From positions 691,104,268 to 691,168,267 of the forward strand of contig CM068367.1 in the NCBI GenBank assembly GCA_034769895.1: 64,000 bases of DNA. Reading direction: 5' to 3'. Below are positions 36,233 through 46,731 of this stretch, one piece after another (position 1 is the stretch's first letter; each line of letters starts with the position of its first letter). Origin of the DNA: Magicicada septendecula (lineage: Eukaryota; Arthropoda; Insecta; Hemiptera; Cicadidae). Both the position numbers and the translations under genes were made by a program. The notes below the pieces were generated by a model, which saw nothing but the letters and a program-made list of their open reading frames with translations, was not told where the DNA came from and did no database searches.

Positions 36233-36783
36233 ATGCCGGCGAACACTGTGAAAGACGTCGTCTCACATCCGGCGTACAAGAAATACATCTTCAATACGAC
36301 GAACGAAGACGTCGAACGCATGCGTACATTTGTCTCTCTACACGAACATTGGCGACGGGTTACGAAGCGTGTGACAAGTTTCGTACTCAGTGTAAGAGTA
36401 CCGAGTAGCACGAACGGCGGGTTAGATCACTATAAAGAGTGCGCGTGGTCGGATCCCGATTGTCAGGTGGACCGGACAACACTTGCGTGTGCAGTGCCGT
36501 GTCCGGTGAGTGTTACGACAAAATACAACTGCTCAATAGACTGTGGTTAGAAGAAAAAGAAGAAGAAGAAGAAGATGATGATGATGATGAAGATAGTACA
36601 ACAAGCCCGACAATTGAAAAGAAAAAATATGGATTTTTCGGAAGGTTACGCGAATGGTGGTGGTGTTCTTTACACGCAAATAAACACGAACAGAGGACCA
36701 ACGTATACGAAGATAATATGTCCGTTGTTTCGAACGAAACGTACGGGACGCGGACACGTGAACAACAACCAAAACGGAAATAA
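36233..36783 (+). pseudogene. Cys-rich protein with acidic low-complexity stretch, unknown
   Basis: The frame from ATG 36233 runs 105 codons: PANTVKDVVSHPAYKKYIF, a conserved-looking VSLHEHWRRVTKR, then a Cys cluster (YKECAWSDPDC ... CAVPCP). A shift near 36500 moves on to a frame with GECYDKIQLLNRLWLEE, an acidic run of about 13 E/D (36553-36590) and an end with FFGRLREWWW. The Cys pairs suggest a disulfide-bonded or zinc-bound fold. I do not recognise the family. It sits between integrase and the fibre-like gene. The region 36784-37003 holds short charged frames only. Confidence 0.45.
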
Positions 36784-37003
36784 TATGTACATGGAAGTAA
36801 GGAGACGAAATGATAAAATCGATTAGGTGCACTGGGATGACCCGAACGAACTGGTGGACAGACTGCGATTGGTTAGTGAATCCGAACGCGCCGGACACAG
36901 CGGTCACACGACCGAAATTGTCTCCATTGTGGAAGAACTCCGTGAAGCTGACATCGTTGTACAAATAACTCCAATATACCAGTACGTATAATGGACATGT
37001 ATG

Positions 37004-37037
37004 TATATAAAAACGTTTACAGAGTTGACACATTTCA
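37004..37037 (+). promoter_or_regulatory. TATA box and initiator of the fibre-like gene
   Basis: TATATAAAAA at 37004-37013 and TTTCATTC with presumed +1 A at about 37037. The next ATG is 37054, which argues for that start instead of the upstream in-frame ATG at 36991. Confidence 0.6.
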
Positions 37038-37053
37038 TTCGTATCTCGGCACG

Positions 37054-37936
37054 ATGAGCGTTGACAAACTCGACAGACACCAGAGCACTGTCAACGTACG
37101 AAGGGAGACGCAACGTAGTCTGCGGGAGGATATCGGTATCGGTTTGACGGAGGACGGACACTTCGACGTAGCGGGGAAAAAATACGCAACTTGGGCGAGC
37201 CGCTCGACGGTAACGATGCCGTTCCACTGCAGTTCGTGCAAGACCACTGTCTGTTAGTCGACGATCCGACGCAAGATTCCAGCGGCGAAGTCATCGCAAG
37301 AATAGACAGATGTCAAAGGTCGTAAGCTAGCCAACGTCGGAGCTCCCGCCGATCTCAAGGACGCCGTCAACAAGCAGAACGTAGACTACACGTGTTGTGT
37401 TTACAACGCTGGCACCGAATAAGAAGAACGAGGCCGTCGTCGACGCGCGGGACCATCGCATACAATCTCTCAGGGAACCGATTTGTGCGAGAAACTCTGC
37501 GACCAAAGGATATGTAGACGAGAAGGTTATACCGCGGGACGCGCAATGTAACCTGTCGGTGCGGAACGTTCGGATAACGCAGTTAGCGCCACCCGTGAAC
37601 AACAAGGACGCGGTGAACTTTGAATTTTTGAACGAGCACACGATGGTTTTGTTAAACAAAACCTTTTTCAACGCTCAAGGAAAGACTATTTTAAACGATA
37701 CCAATGGCACTCGGGCCATGGCCGCCGTGAACGCGCGTCAATTGGAGGACGTCAAGCAGTACGCGAAGAGCGAAATGTACAAACTCTCAAAAGTTTTCCA
37801 AAGACGATGGGAAAAAATGTTATTGTACATCTATAAATTTTACACGCAAATAGCGCGTAGTTCACTCGGCGCCGCTAACCAAGGGTTAGTTCACAAGAGT
37901 TGCTACTCGCTAACCAGGCGGAGACAAGTGAATTAA
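37054..37936 (+). pseudogene. fibre-like protein with repeated DAV motifs
   Basis: Start chosen at ATG 37054 (MSVDKLDRHQSTVNV), downstream of a TATA box. Across three frames the same motif recurs about every 20-60 residues: LDGNDAVPLQFV (about 37206), PADLKDAVNKQNV (about 37350), ATKGYVDEKV (about 37500) and PPVNNKDAVNFEFLN (about 37595). Such V/I-x-P-x(3-5)-DAV-x(3)-FV repeats are typical of trimeric beta-structured shafts of phage and viral tail fibres. The end is basic with KVFQRRWEKMLLYIYKF. Shifts near 37195 and 37385 break the gene. Probably a receptor-binding spike of the virion; this role is inference. Confidence 0.6.
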
Positions 37937-38078
37937 TATAAGACTTGGATACGAATGTAAAGGACAAAAAGATTGGAGATCCGTTTATGAATCCAGTTAT
38001 AGTAGTCATGTACGAATTACGTAGTCATAGTGTTAAAAATGAAATAAGGGGGCGTGGTCTTATCGTAAAAGTGGTTAA

Positions 38079-38630
38079 ATGCGCGATACCTTTTGTCAGT
38101 ACCTACTCTGATCAATCGAGCGGTGGTCGTGTTACCGGTGGAACTGCATCTGCCCGGATACAGGTTCTGCGGACCGGGAACTAAACTGAAGGAGAGATTG
38201 GCACGCGGCGAACGCGGTATCAACAAGTTGGACGAAGCCTGTCGTGAACACGACATCGCGTAGCCAAATACAAGGACAACGAGCACAGACGCGTAGCGGA
38301 TGGCGTGCTAGCCGGTAAGGCGTGGGAACGAGTGAAGGCTTTGAACTCGGGTATCAGCGAAAGAGCGTACGTGGCCGCGGTAGCTGCAGTGATGAAAGCG
38401 AAATAGGCGTTAGTCGGCGGACTGTGCTGCGGACGTAAACGTCGTCGTCGCAGCGGAGCGGTTGTCAAGCGGAAAAAGGAGGCAGCACGTACGAACAGGA
38501 GGAGGAGGAGGAGGAGGAGAACGGCGACGACGACGACTGGATCGGGAATTCGACGTCGACGGCGACAGAACGGAGGAGGTAACCGCAAAACGGCTTCGGG
38601 ACTGTACCTGCGACCGTACCGAAAAAACTA
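38079..38630 (+). pseudogene. phospholipase A2-like capsid-associated protein
   Basis: In the frame at 38132-38261 the sequence has LPGYRFCGPGTKL, the calcium-binding loop pattern (YxxCGPG), and LDEACREHDIA, the catalytic His-Asp pair of phospholipase A2. This is the compact PLA2 seen in parvovirus VP1 and in Polintons. A stop (TAG) follows at once at 38261-38263, the rest of the helix continues in another frame (RRVADGVLAGKAWERVKAL), and a second TAG stands at 38404. Behind it comes an Arg-rich tail partly encoded by (GGA)n (38497-38520). The start is unclear; ATG 38079 is in another frame. Role in family: breaching endosomal membrane during entry. Confidence 0.7.
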
Positions 38631-38642
38631 ATAGAAATACCC

Positions 38643-39002
38643 GTGCGCTCGTTGTCCGACCGTGATCTGTACGCGTACGCGAAAACATTTAACATACCTT
38701 ATTTCAGAGGCGTGTACATGCGCGACGCGCTCCCTCGCACACCGCGGTGGGAGAACGAAAGCGGGATCGTAAATCTCGACGATACCGCCGGACCGGGCAC
38801 GCACTGGGTATGCTACAAGAAGCGAGGCGACAGGGTCCTCTACTTCGATGGGATCGGCAATTTACGTCCGCCGGTCGAGCTGATACGGTATTTCGGATCG
38901 AGCGTGACCGACGTGCGTTACAATTACATGCGTAAACAACCGCCGGACACTGTCGTCTGCGGACATTCATGTTTAGAGTTTTTGTCGTCGAACGATCAGT
39001 AA
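38643..39002 (+). CDS. adenain-like cysteine protease (maturation protease, PRO)
   Basis: Open frame without breaks. Starting the count at GTG 38643 gives His54 (GTHWVCY), Asp69 (LYFDGIG), Gln99 and Cys106 (VCGHSC). The seven-residue Gln-Cys spacing equals that of adenovirus protease, so the catalytic set appears complete. The opening LSDRDLYAYAKTFNIPYFRG is the typical N-terminus. In-frame sequence is open back to 38583, after a TAA at 38580-38582, with no ATG, so the true start is uncertain and may be lost. Family role: cleaving capsid precursor proteins. It lies between the PLA2-like and penton-like genes. Confidence 0.85.
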   Translation: MRSLSDRDLYAYAKTFNIPYFRGVYMRDALPRTPRWENESGIVNLDDTAGPGTHWVCYKKRGDRVLYFDGIGNLRPPVELIRYFGSSVTDVRYNYMRKQPPDTVVCGHSCLEFLSSNDQ

Positions 39003-39010
39003 ACGACGAG

Positions 39011-39714
39011 ATGTCTTCGCTTACAGTCACCGTCACGGGTACGGATCCGAGCGCTCTCGTTTGTGACTTTTTCCGCCTCTCGAACTGACGGAGGGCTAAT
39101 GGTACGCGGGACTGTTGGATTTCACCACGTACAACTCTATACCGAACGTGGAAAACGGCAGAAACAACTTCTTTCACGTACTGAAGGTTGCGCGTAAAAC
39201 ATTAGAACTCATCGAATTACAGACCGGCGCGTATGAAATCAGCGATATCGAATCGTACTTGAAGAAAGCGTCAGACGACAGAAGATTCGTTCTACGTCCT
39301 AATAATAACACGTTGAAAGGTGAACTTTCTTGTTCTTACGAGATAGATTTCGGTAGGACACAACACGGGATCGGTGCTATGCTGGGTTTTGCCAAGAAAA
39401 CCAAGTTAGAAGCGTATAAATTACACACGTCGGACGCGCCCATAAACATTAACAAAGTGAACGTTTTGGAGATAAGGTGTAACGTTGTTTAAGGTTCGTA
39501 CAAGGACGGACGAAACGAGCACATTCTGCATTCGTTCTACCCGACGGTAGAACCGGGATTCAAGATAGTCGAAACGCCCAGCAACGTCATATACCTTTCG
39601 GTGAACGTACAAAATTTACGTAACATCACCGTATCCGTACACGATCAAGACAGTGGTATCGTGAATTTTCGCGAGGAAGTCATCACCGCGCGAATTCACC
39701 TAAGACGAATGTAA
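39011..39714 (+). pseudogene. penton-like minor capsid protein (single jelly roll)
   Basis: Starts MSSLTVTVTGTDPSAL at ATG 39011. A shift and stops around 39086-39105 lead to the main frame: LLDFTTYNSIPNV, GAYEISDIESYLKK, DFGRTQHGIGAMLGF, NKVNVLEIRCNVV. A single TAA at 39490-39492 is followed in the same frame by GSYKDGRNEHILHSFYP and ending HLRRM at TAA 39712. This order of blocks is that of the Polinton minor capsid (penton) protein, which would form capsid vertices. Only two lesions separate it from an open gene. It is followed after two bases by the next ATG. Confidence 0.8.
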
Positions 39715-39716
39715 CG

Positions 39717-39872
39717 ATGGGTTTTTACTTCGAGGATACTGTTTCTTCGGCACCGTCATCATCATCATCATCATCGCACGCAAGACCTGCGGAAAAAAAA
39801 CGTCAATATACGTTCGACGTTGAAGCGGTTAACACCGGCGAACCGACGCTATCTGATTTCACTAGACTTTAA
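39717..39872 (+). CDS. small 51-residue Polinton ORF, unknown
   Basis: Intact from ATG 39717 (MGFYFEDTVSSAPSS) to TAA 39870-39872. It has a run of seven Ser, partly encoded by a TCA trinucleotide repeat, then KKRQYTFDVEAVNTGEPT. It begins two bases after the penton-like stop and ends 20 bases before the capsid gene, so the three are very tightly spaced. A small protein between penton and major capsid could be a cement or scaffold factor, but that is a guess. Confidence 0.6.
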   Translation: MGFYFEDTVSSAPSSSSSSSHARPAEKKRQYTFDVEAVNTGEPTLSDFTRL

Positions 39873-39892
39873 AGTCAAGAAAAACAAGTAAC

Positions 39893-40294
39893 ATGGTAGT
39901 TAGCGGTATATTAGCGGTCGATCGAGGTCCGCTCTTCTACGACAGCATCACGCATTACGAGTATCACAGTCATCCGCAGTACGCGTCGTCGCGATACGGT
40001 AACAACGTTGAAATACGTATACCTATGCTGCAGCAGGACGTCTTCACTCTCCCGATGGAAAGCTTCCTGTACGTCGAAGGCAAGTTGAGCAAGAAGACCG
40101 GAGTGAGTGATACTGACGAAGTGAATGTGAAACTGGTGAGCAACGCGATCGCGGATGGGTGGCACCAACGACTAACGAGATAACACCGAAGTGGAGCAAC
40201 GGTGAATTCAACTTTTGATTACCGCTGAGGATGCTGATGGGATTCGATGAAGACTTTACGCGGATCATTTTAAACATGAAACCAGAACTGATAC
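39893..40294 (+). pseudogene. double-jelly-roll major capsid protein, 5' part
   Basis: Starts MVVSGILAVDRGPLFYD at ATG 39893 and runs in one frame for about 96 codons (NNVEIRIPMLQQDVFTLP, then KLVSNAIA), then through further frames (RLYADHFKHE-like) to 40294, where BEL copy 2 is inserted. The 3' part resumes at 46732. Together the two parts have the block order of the Polinton capsid protein with two jelly-roll domains that builds the shell. Before the BEL insertion there are already at least two frame breaks, near 40180 and 40220, so the gene had probably decayed first. Confidence 0.8.
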
Positions 40295-40701
40295 TGTTAA
40301 AACATTGTATCTGCTTACTTGCTCACGCGCAATCAGCCCACGCACTTACGTCATTCGTTGCAGTCCAGCTCGCGTCGGTCAGCTGCTGCGTTAGTTAGTT
40401 AAGACTCAGCCTTTCATCTGTACACTACGCTCTTCCATTTTGCTAGCCGCGGCAATGTAATTTTTATTTAACTTCTCATACAATTTTTTTCTCTCTTCTA
40501 TACGTTATGTATCTCGGCAATCTACGCCACACGTAATTGCATGGGCCTGCGCTTCTTTATAATGTATCAATAAATGCTACTTAACTCAGATTTCATACAG
40601 TCCACTTCTTCATTCAAAAACACATTCCGACTCCTATACCAGCAACACTTAGCTTTGCAACACCAACTCTAGAAATTTTCGAGAGCGTTAAGCTAGCATC
40701 A
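40295..40701 (+). repeat. BEL copy 2, 5' LTR
   Basis: TGTTAAAACATTG...AGCATCA. Contains AATAAATG near 40570, a possible polyadenylation signal. Preceded by the duplication GATAC. The TGG primer-site position starts two bases inside, at about 40704. Confidence 0.95.
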
Positions 40702-41561
40702 TATGGTCCTCCGGACCGCGGATGTGATTCATTTTATGGATGTACAATCCACACACAATGTATTTCACGGATGTGACTCATTTCATGGACAATTCGTTTC
40801 ATGGATCAGTTTATTAAGCAGGCCTATCAGCATTTTTTCTTCATGATTTAATTCAGCAAATCTTTAATCATCACTACAATTGGAGCTCGTATTGCACGAC
40901 TTTGGGGACGTCATATTTCGCCGACCGGATCGTTCGAAGCATCATTTCAGCAGTTGAGCACCATCAGCACGTGGCATTCACCATGTGGGAAAATCCAAAG
41001 CAGCCAATCTAGACAGGATTCGACCGCATCGGACATCACCTGACAGGCAGCGACCGTGTCTGCATCATCAATTCATGGGTACTTGATGGGACTGCCAAGG
41101 TTTCGACAAGCTTTGAGGCCTTCTAGAACATGCCGATAAGTACCATGTCAAGTGACTATAAATTAATGTTTCATATTAGATTTTAATTTTGCATAATTTG
41201 TATATCTTTCAATGGCATTAAAGTAAAGGAAGCAGTATTTAAAAATAATAATATAACTTTTTAAATCGGTTTCATTTGAATATGAACTAGTAATTTTTTT
41301 GCGAACTCGACAAGCATTTTTTAATTGTAAGTCATACCTTTCAAATAGCATTCATATCATTAGTGTTTATACTGCTATATTGTTTATACTGCCTAAATCA
41401 GTATTTATTACCACATAGAACTAGTTTAAGATGTGTTAAGCAAGGGTTACCGTGTCGTTGCGTGACTTTATAATTTGGATTTCCTGCCTCGTCTTGTTCA
41501 TCTCTTTGCATTCACTTGGTTTTTTTCGTATTATCATTCAAATTTTCTCTCATACCCAATC
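40702..41561 (+). other. BEL copy 2 leader
   Basis: Untranslated region from LTR to gag. It begins TATGGTCCTCCGGACC (candidate primer site) and contains short imperfect repeats around TTCATGGAT between 40730 and 40810. No gene. Confidence 0.7.
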
Positions 41562-43145
41562 ATGACGGATATGAAGGCGTTGATCAAAAAACGTGCCACG
41601 ATCAAGGCCTCTATATCGCGCATAAACACATACGCAGACAATTTCGATCATGATACGCATGACCACCATGCACTAAAAATAAAGCTTCGCCACCTTATGG
41701 AGCTATCCGCCAAATATGACGAGATTCAAACGCAAATTGAGTCTGAGGACTCTGTCTTTACATCCGCCAGCGATAGGGTTCAGACCGAAGATGACTTGTG
41801 CAGCATAGAATGCAAGCTGCAAAATTTATTAGACCATGCCGAGGAGATGAGCAGGAAGGCAGCAAGTCAATCCGAAGTAGTCACATTCAGCACGCCTCCC
41901 ATTCAGTTGCAACCTATTAAGCTACCCTGCTTTGCAGGTGACATAATTGAATGGCAACATTTTTACAATATGTTTTTGGAGTTAGTTCATGTTCGAACGG
42001 ACCTGACCAACATCCAAAAATTTCATTACTTGCACTTATCATTAAGGGATGAGGCGCTGAATGTCATAAAATTACTCCCAATCACGCACGAAAACTACAC
42101 GATGGCCATTGACTTGTTAAGAGCCCGGTATGACAGTAAATTGATTGTTACGACGTATCATGCGGCTAATGTCTTGGGCATGAGGCACATGCAGCAAGAT
42201 TCCGTGCTCAGCATTTCTAAATTTATAGATGAGCTCACCGCTAACATAAATGCTCTGAACTTATCAGTAAACACATTTGAACTTATTTTTGTGCATTTTC
42301 TCGCCCAAAAGCTTGACGAGCGTACGTGTAGATTGTGGAAGGAAAGTTTAGGTGAAGAACAGCTTCCGATTTACGATAATTTTATTAAATTTCTAAATAC
42401 AAGACGTCAGCTGTTACAAAACGTAAATGCACCGACTGGTTCGTCTTGCGGCAGACAAGGTAGCGATAAAACTTCTTATCGCAAATCGGCTAAACGCGCG
42501 GAGTTTACTGGGTCACTGATACACGCTCAAACAAACAATAAATTTTGCCAGCTGTGTCGTGGTAATCATAAATTGCTCGAATGCCCACAATTTATAGCTT
42601 TACAACCTACTCAACGTAGAGAGGTTTTAATAAGTAACAAACTCTGCCTGAATTGCACACGTTCGGGCCATGGAAGCTCGCGTTGCCCTTCCAAATTTTG
42701 CTCCAAAGCATGCTCGAAAAGGCACCACACCATGATCCACGCTTCAACAAATAACTCGACCAACAGGAAAAATAAGCAATGTTCCCTGAAGCTACAAACT
42801 AACAAATCAATTTTATTGTCCACCTCCGTATGCATCACCACCGATCATGCCGGTAACAAACGCCCGGTAAGAATCCTGTTGGATTCATGGTCGCAAGTAA
42901 ATTTTTGTACAATGGGCTTCGCCCGCCGCATGGGCTTAAAACTAAACAAATCCGAGCTGCCTATCACGGGCATAAATAACTCACTATGTCAAGCCAATTT
43001 TAGCACAGGGGTGCGCCTAAACTCACGCTATAAGGATTTCACTTTAAACGTCCACTGCGCTGTTCTGCCCAGAATCACAAATAACCTCCCAACAGAATCC
43101 TTTAACATGGCATCGTTGAAAATTCCAAAATCTCGTCACAATTGA
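41562..43145 (+). pseudogene. BEL gag and retropepsin
   Basis: The start is placed at ATG 41562 (MTDMKALIKKRATIKAS), because copy 1 starts the same way; the frame is open further upstream only by chance. Order: DUF1759-type gag domain, LPCFAGDIIEWQHFY (about residue 127), matrix/capsid helices, two zinc knuckles (CQLCRGNHKLLEC and CLNCTRSGHGSSRC), then retropepsin. The active site reads LLDSWSQ instead of LLDSGSQ, so the catalytic Gly is a Trp and the protease is dead. The frame ends after KIPKSRHN at a deletion joint with the RT region. Confidence 0.9.
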
Positions 43146-43980
43146 AAAACTTCTGGCAGTTGGAGGATGTTTCGTGCCGTACTCCCTCAGCTGAGGACAC
43201 GGAGTGTGAAAATCATTTCCTTACAAACACCTATCGTAACGCTAGTGGTAGGTTTGGTGTGTCGCCACCCCTCAGGACAGAGTGCCTCGGCGATTCTCTC
43301 CCCGGAGCAGTTCGCAGATTTCAAACCCTTGAACTCAAGTTTAGGCAAAACCAGTCTTTGCACAAAGAGTATACTAGTTTTATGCAAGAATATTTAAACC
43401 TTGGCCATATGTCTCCGCTCGATTCATATGATTTATCAATTAACAAGTCAAACATTTTTTATTTACCACACCATGGTGTCGTTAAGACTACTAGCACAAC
43501 CACCAAACTTCGCGTTGTTTTTGACGGTTCTGCCAAAACGTAAAACGATTTGTCGTTAAACGACACCCTTATGGTTGGCCCTACGGTCCAGCAGGATCTT
43601 TTCACCATTATGGCCATATTTAGAACCCATCGTTACGCTTTCATTGCTGACATCGAGAAAATGTATCGCCAAATTTTGGTATCCCCGTGTGATTCTAACT
43701 TACAAAGAATTGTTTGGCGTGACGCTCCCCACAAGGAACTAAAACACTATGCTCTGAGAACAGTCACATACGGGACTGCCAGCGCATCATTTTTGGCCAC
43801 TGGATGTTTAAAGCAAATCTCTCATGAAAATAGTACTCAGTACCCACTAGCCTGCTCGGTCATTGCTAACGATTTTTACGTCGACGATCTCCTTACCGGA
43901 TCTGATAGCTCACACGTCCTAACCCAACTGAACACTGACATTTCTGAGTTGTTAAGCGGTAACATTGTCTGATAGTAACA
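43142..43980 (+). pseudogene. BEL reverse transcriptase
   Basis: Starts directly at the deletion joint (KNFWQLEDV), continues with fingers (LPHHGVVKTTSTTTKLRVVFDGS), a TAA at 43541-43543, the block FIADIEKMYRQILV with the first catalytic Asp, and the FYVDDLLTG box near 43875. Further stops follow at 43970-43975. Typical Pao-type RT, missing its N-terminal connection to protease. Confidence 0.9.
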
Positions 43981-43984
43981 TCCT

Positions 43985-44667
43985 CACATACTAACTCGTC
44001 CCTGGACTTCAACAAGGACCAAGCCGTCCGCACTTTAGGCATTCAGTGGGACGCTCATGCTGACAGCTTCGTATACAATATCCAAAGAAATTTTAAAATT
44101 GATGTATTCAACAAAAGAAAGGTATTATCGGTCATCGCTGGAATCCACGACCCATTGGGGCTGATTGGACCTATTACGTTTTGGTGCAAGCACTTTACGC
44201 AAACCCTATGGTCTTCGGGTACAAATTGGGACGACCCGCTTTCTGACTCATTATCACTTCAATGGGACGAGCTTTACGCTCAATTGATTTCAGACACTCA
44301 TTTTAGGATCCCGAGAGCTATAAAGGATTCATGTAATTCGTCAATCATTTCATTTCAATTACATCGGTTTGCCGACGCGTCAGTAAAAGGTTACGCATGC
44401 TGTATTTATGTGCGTACAGTATATTCCGACAACAGTATATCATCTCACTTATTGTGTTCTAAATCAAGAGTCGCCCCTTTAAAGCAGATATCTTTACCTC
44501 GCCTTGAACTTTGCGCCTGTTTATTATTGGCGCAGTTGGTTTATAAGGTTGTCCACGCTGTGACCTACAATTTCAGCGAGTTGTATTTTTATTCTAACTC
44601 TACGATTGCCCTACACTGGATTCACCAACAGTCGTCTAGGTGGAAGGTATTTGTAGGCAACTTTTAG
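43985..44667 (+). pseudogene. BEL connection and RNase H
   Basis: GIHDPLGLIGPITFWCKHF (connection), then the Pao-type RNase H: HRFADASVKGYACC (first Asp), LPRLELCACLL (Glu), YFYSNSTIALHW, where the usual Asp of SDS is Asn, so a catalytic residue is replaced. The frame ends at TAG 44665-44667 at a deletion that removes the integrase zinc finger. Confidence 0.85.
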
Positions 44668-45626
44668 GACAATTACCCTCTCCCAGAGTCACTCCCTTCA
44701 AGCCATTTTCACAATGCGCCGTCGACTACGCCGGTCCTATGTTTCTACGTCAGGGCGGGCAGCGGTCCAAATAATTTACGAAGGCTTATATTTCTCTTTT
44801 CATTTGCATGTCCACTAAGGCAATTCACCTTGAATTGGTTTCAGATTTGTCTGCAGACGCCTTTTTGGCTGCCTTGAAACGCTTCATATCCCGCAGGGGC
44901 ATCCCCGCACAAATATTTTCCGATAACGGCACCAATTTCCGTCGTGCTGGCACTATATTACACGATCTGTACAAACTCTTTCAGCAGGACGAATTCCAAA
45001 AATCCGCTCAAGGCTTCGCCAGTTCACGTGGGATTAAGTGGTCTTTTATACCTCCGTCAGCGCCTTACTTCTGCGGTCTATGGGAGAGCGGTGTCAAAAG
45101 CGTTAAGTTTCACTTACGGCGCGTGATCGGCAGTACGCTCCTCAACTTCGAAGAGTTTTACACTGTTTTGACTCAAGTTGAAGCTTGTTTGAATTCGCGT
45201 CCCTTGTTCACTGTGTCAAATGATGCTGGGGATCCCGAGCTTTTGACTCCAGCACATTTTTTGGTTGGTTCTCTACTTACCGCGCTCCCGGAACCCGACT
45301 ATTCGGATGTAAATATGGGTCGCTTGGGGAGATGGCAGCTTCTGCAGAGATTTACCCGCTCTATATGGAAGAGTTGGTCTAGAGACTATCTGCATCAGCT
45401 GCAACAAATAAATAAATGGAAAAAAAATTCTAAAAATTTGTCTCCAGGACAGCTAGTCCTCATTTTAGAAGATAATACACCACCTTTGCAGTGGAAACGC
45501 GGTATTGTCACCCAGACTTATGTAGGGCAGGATTCATTAATACGCGTTGCGGACGTCCGTACTGCTCACGGCATCCTGCGTAGACCTATTCACAAGCTGT
45601 GCCCACTACCGGTGGCATCAGACTAA
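44654..45626 (+). pseudogene. BEL integrase core and C-terminal domain
   Basis: CAVDYAGPMFLRQGG (first Asp), a TAA at about 44773, then STKAIHLELVSDLS, IFSDNGTNFR (second Asp) and GLWESGVKSVK (third catalytic residue, Glu), followed by the BEL-specific C-terminal domain (DUF5641) from LTPAHFLVGS to PIHKLCPLPVASD at 45626. The part from 44808 on is open for 272 codons. The HHCC domain is missing. Confidence 0.9.
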
Positions 45627-45840
45627 TTGATATTTCGGTGCTTCATGCCCGGGACATTTCCGGACGAGCACATGCTCTACTTGCTACTAAGTACAATGTT
45701 AAATGTACTTATTTATGCATTTGTATTTATTTATATCAATTAATGTACGCTATGCATCTGTGCATTAGTAAACATTTAAACGTTTTTTTTTCCTCAGTGT
45801 GATGTCAGTTATTGTGTACTGTTTGGTGCAGTGTCTATTA

Positions 45841-46000
45841 TTATAATGAATTTTTTGGGTATATTTCTATTGTGCTATTATTATAATGAATTTTTTGGGT
45901 ATATTTCTATTGTATTATTATTATAATGAATTTTTTGGGTATATTTCTATTGTGCTATTATTATAACGAATTTTTTGGGTATGTTGCCCTTGTATTATTA
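45841..46000 (+). repeat. 40-bp tandem repeat, four units, in BEL 3' untranslated region
   Basis: Units begin at 45841, 45881, 45921 and 45961, each with GAATTTTTTGGGTATATTTC. Equivalent to the shorter array at 13002-13078 in copy 1. Confidence 0.95.
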
Positions 46001-46315
46001 TGTAATATTGCTTATTATGCACTAAGTGTCACGCTGTTATTGCTAAATTATGCCATGTATTATTGTTATTATTCTTATTATATCTTATCACACATTCAAG
46101 CTTTTGGATTATTATTACATATTATTCGGTGAGCGTTGATTAATAATGTATTTACATTTGTTTATATTGTATTTGTATTTATGCCAATATTCATGTATCA
46201 TGTATTGTCACATTTCTCAGATTTGCAACTTATTAATGTATACTTGTATGTTTTCGAGCAACCTTGTTTTTTACGGTAAACTATGTCAAAATCGCCCGAT
46301 TTTGGGCGGGCAGTA

Positions 46316-46726
46316 TGTTAAAACATTGTATCTGCTTACTTGTTCACGCGCAATCAGCCCACGCACTTACGTCATTCGTTGCAGTCCAGCTCGCGTCGGT
46401 CAGCTGCTGCGTTAGTTAGTTAAGACTCAGCCTTTCATCTGTACACTACGCTCTTCCATTTTGCTAGCCGCGGCAATGTAATTTTTATTAATGTAACTTC
46501 TCATACAATTTTTTTCTCTCTTCTATACGTTATGTATCTCGGCAATCTACGCCACACGTAATTGCATGGGCCTGCGCTTCTTTATAATGTTTCAATAAAT
46601 GCTACTTAACTCAGATTTCATACAGTCCACTTCTTCATTCAAAAACACATTCCGACTCCTATACCAGCAACACTTAGCTTTGCAACACCAACTCTAGAAA
46701 TTTTCGAGAGCGTTAAGCAAGCATCA
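46316..46726 (+). repeat. BEL copy 2, 3' LTR
   Basis: 411 bp, nearly identical to 40295-40701, followed by the duplication GATAC at 46727-46731. Confidence 0.95.
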
Positions 46727-46731
46727 GATAC

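Larger units (their letters stand above)
40295..46726 (+). mobile_element. BEL/Pao LTR retrotransposon (copy 2) inside the capsid gene
   Basis: LTRs at 40295-40701 (407 bp) and 46316-46726 (411 bp), flanked by GATAC at 40290-40294 and 46727-46731. My hand comparison of the LTRs shows about three substitutions and one 4-bp indel, so it is young. Contains gag and protease (41562-43145), reverse transcriptase (43142-43980), RNase H (43985-44667) and integrase with C-terminal domain (44654-45626). Deletions between protease and RT and between RNase H and integrase, plus stops, make it defective. Same family as copy 1 at 12161-17413. Confidence 0.95.

Noticed and set aside
36991-37053. ATG 36991 as the start of the fibre-like gene
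   Set aside because: The TATA box at 37004 lies downstream of it; ATG 37054 is the first after the presumed transcription start.
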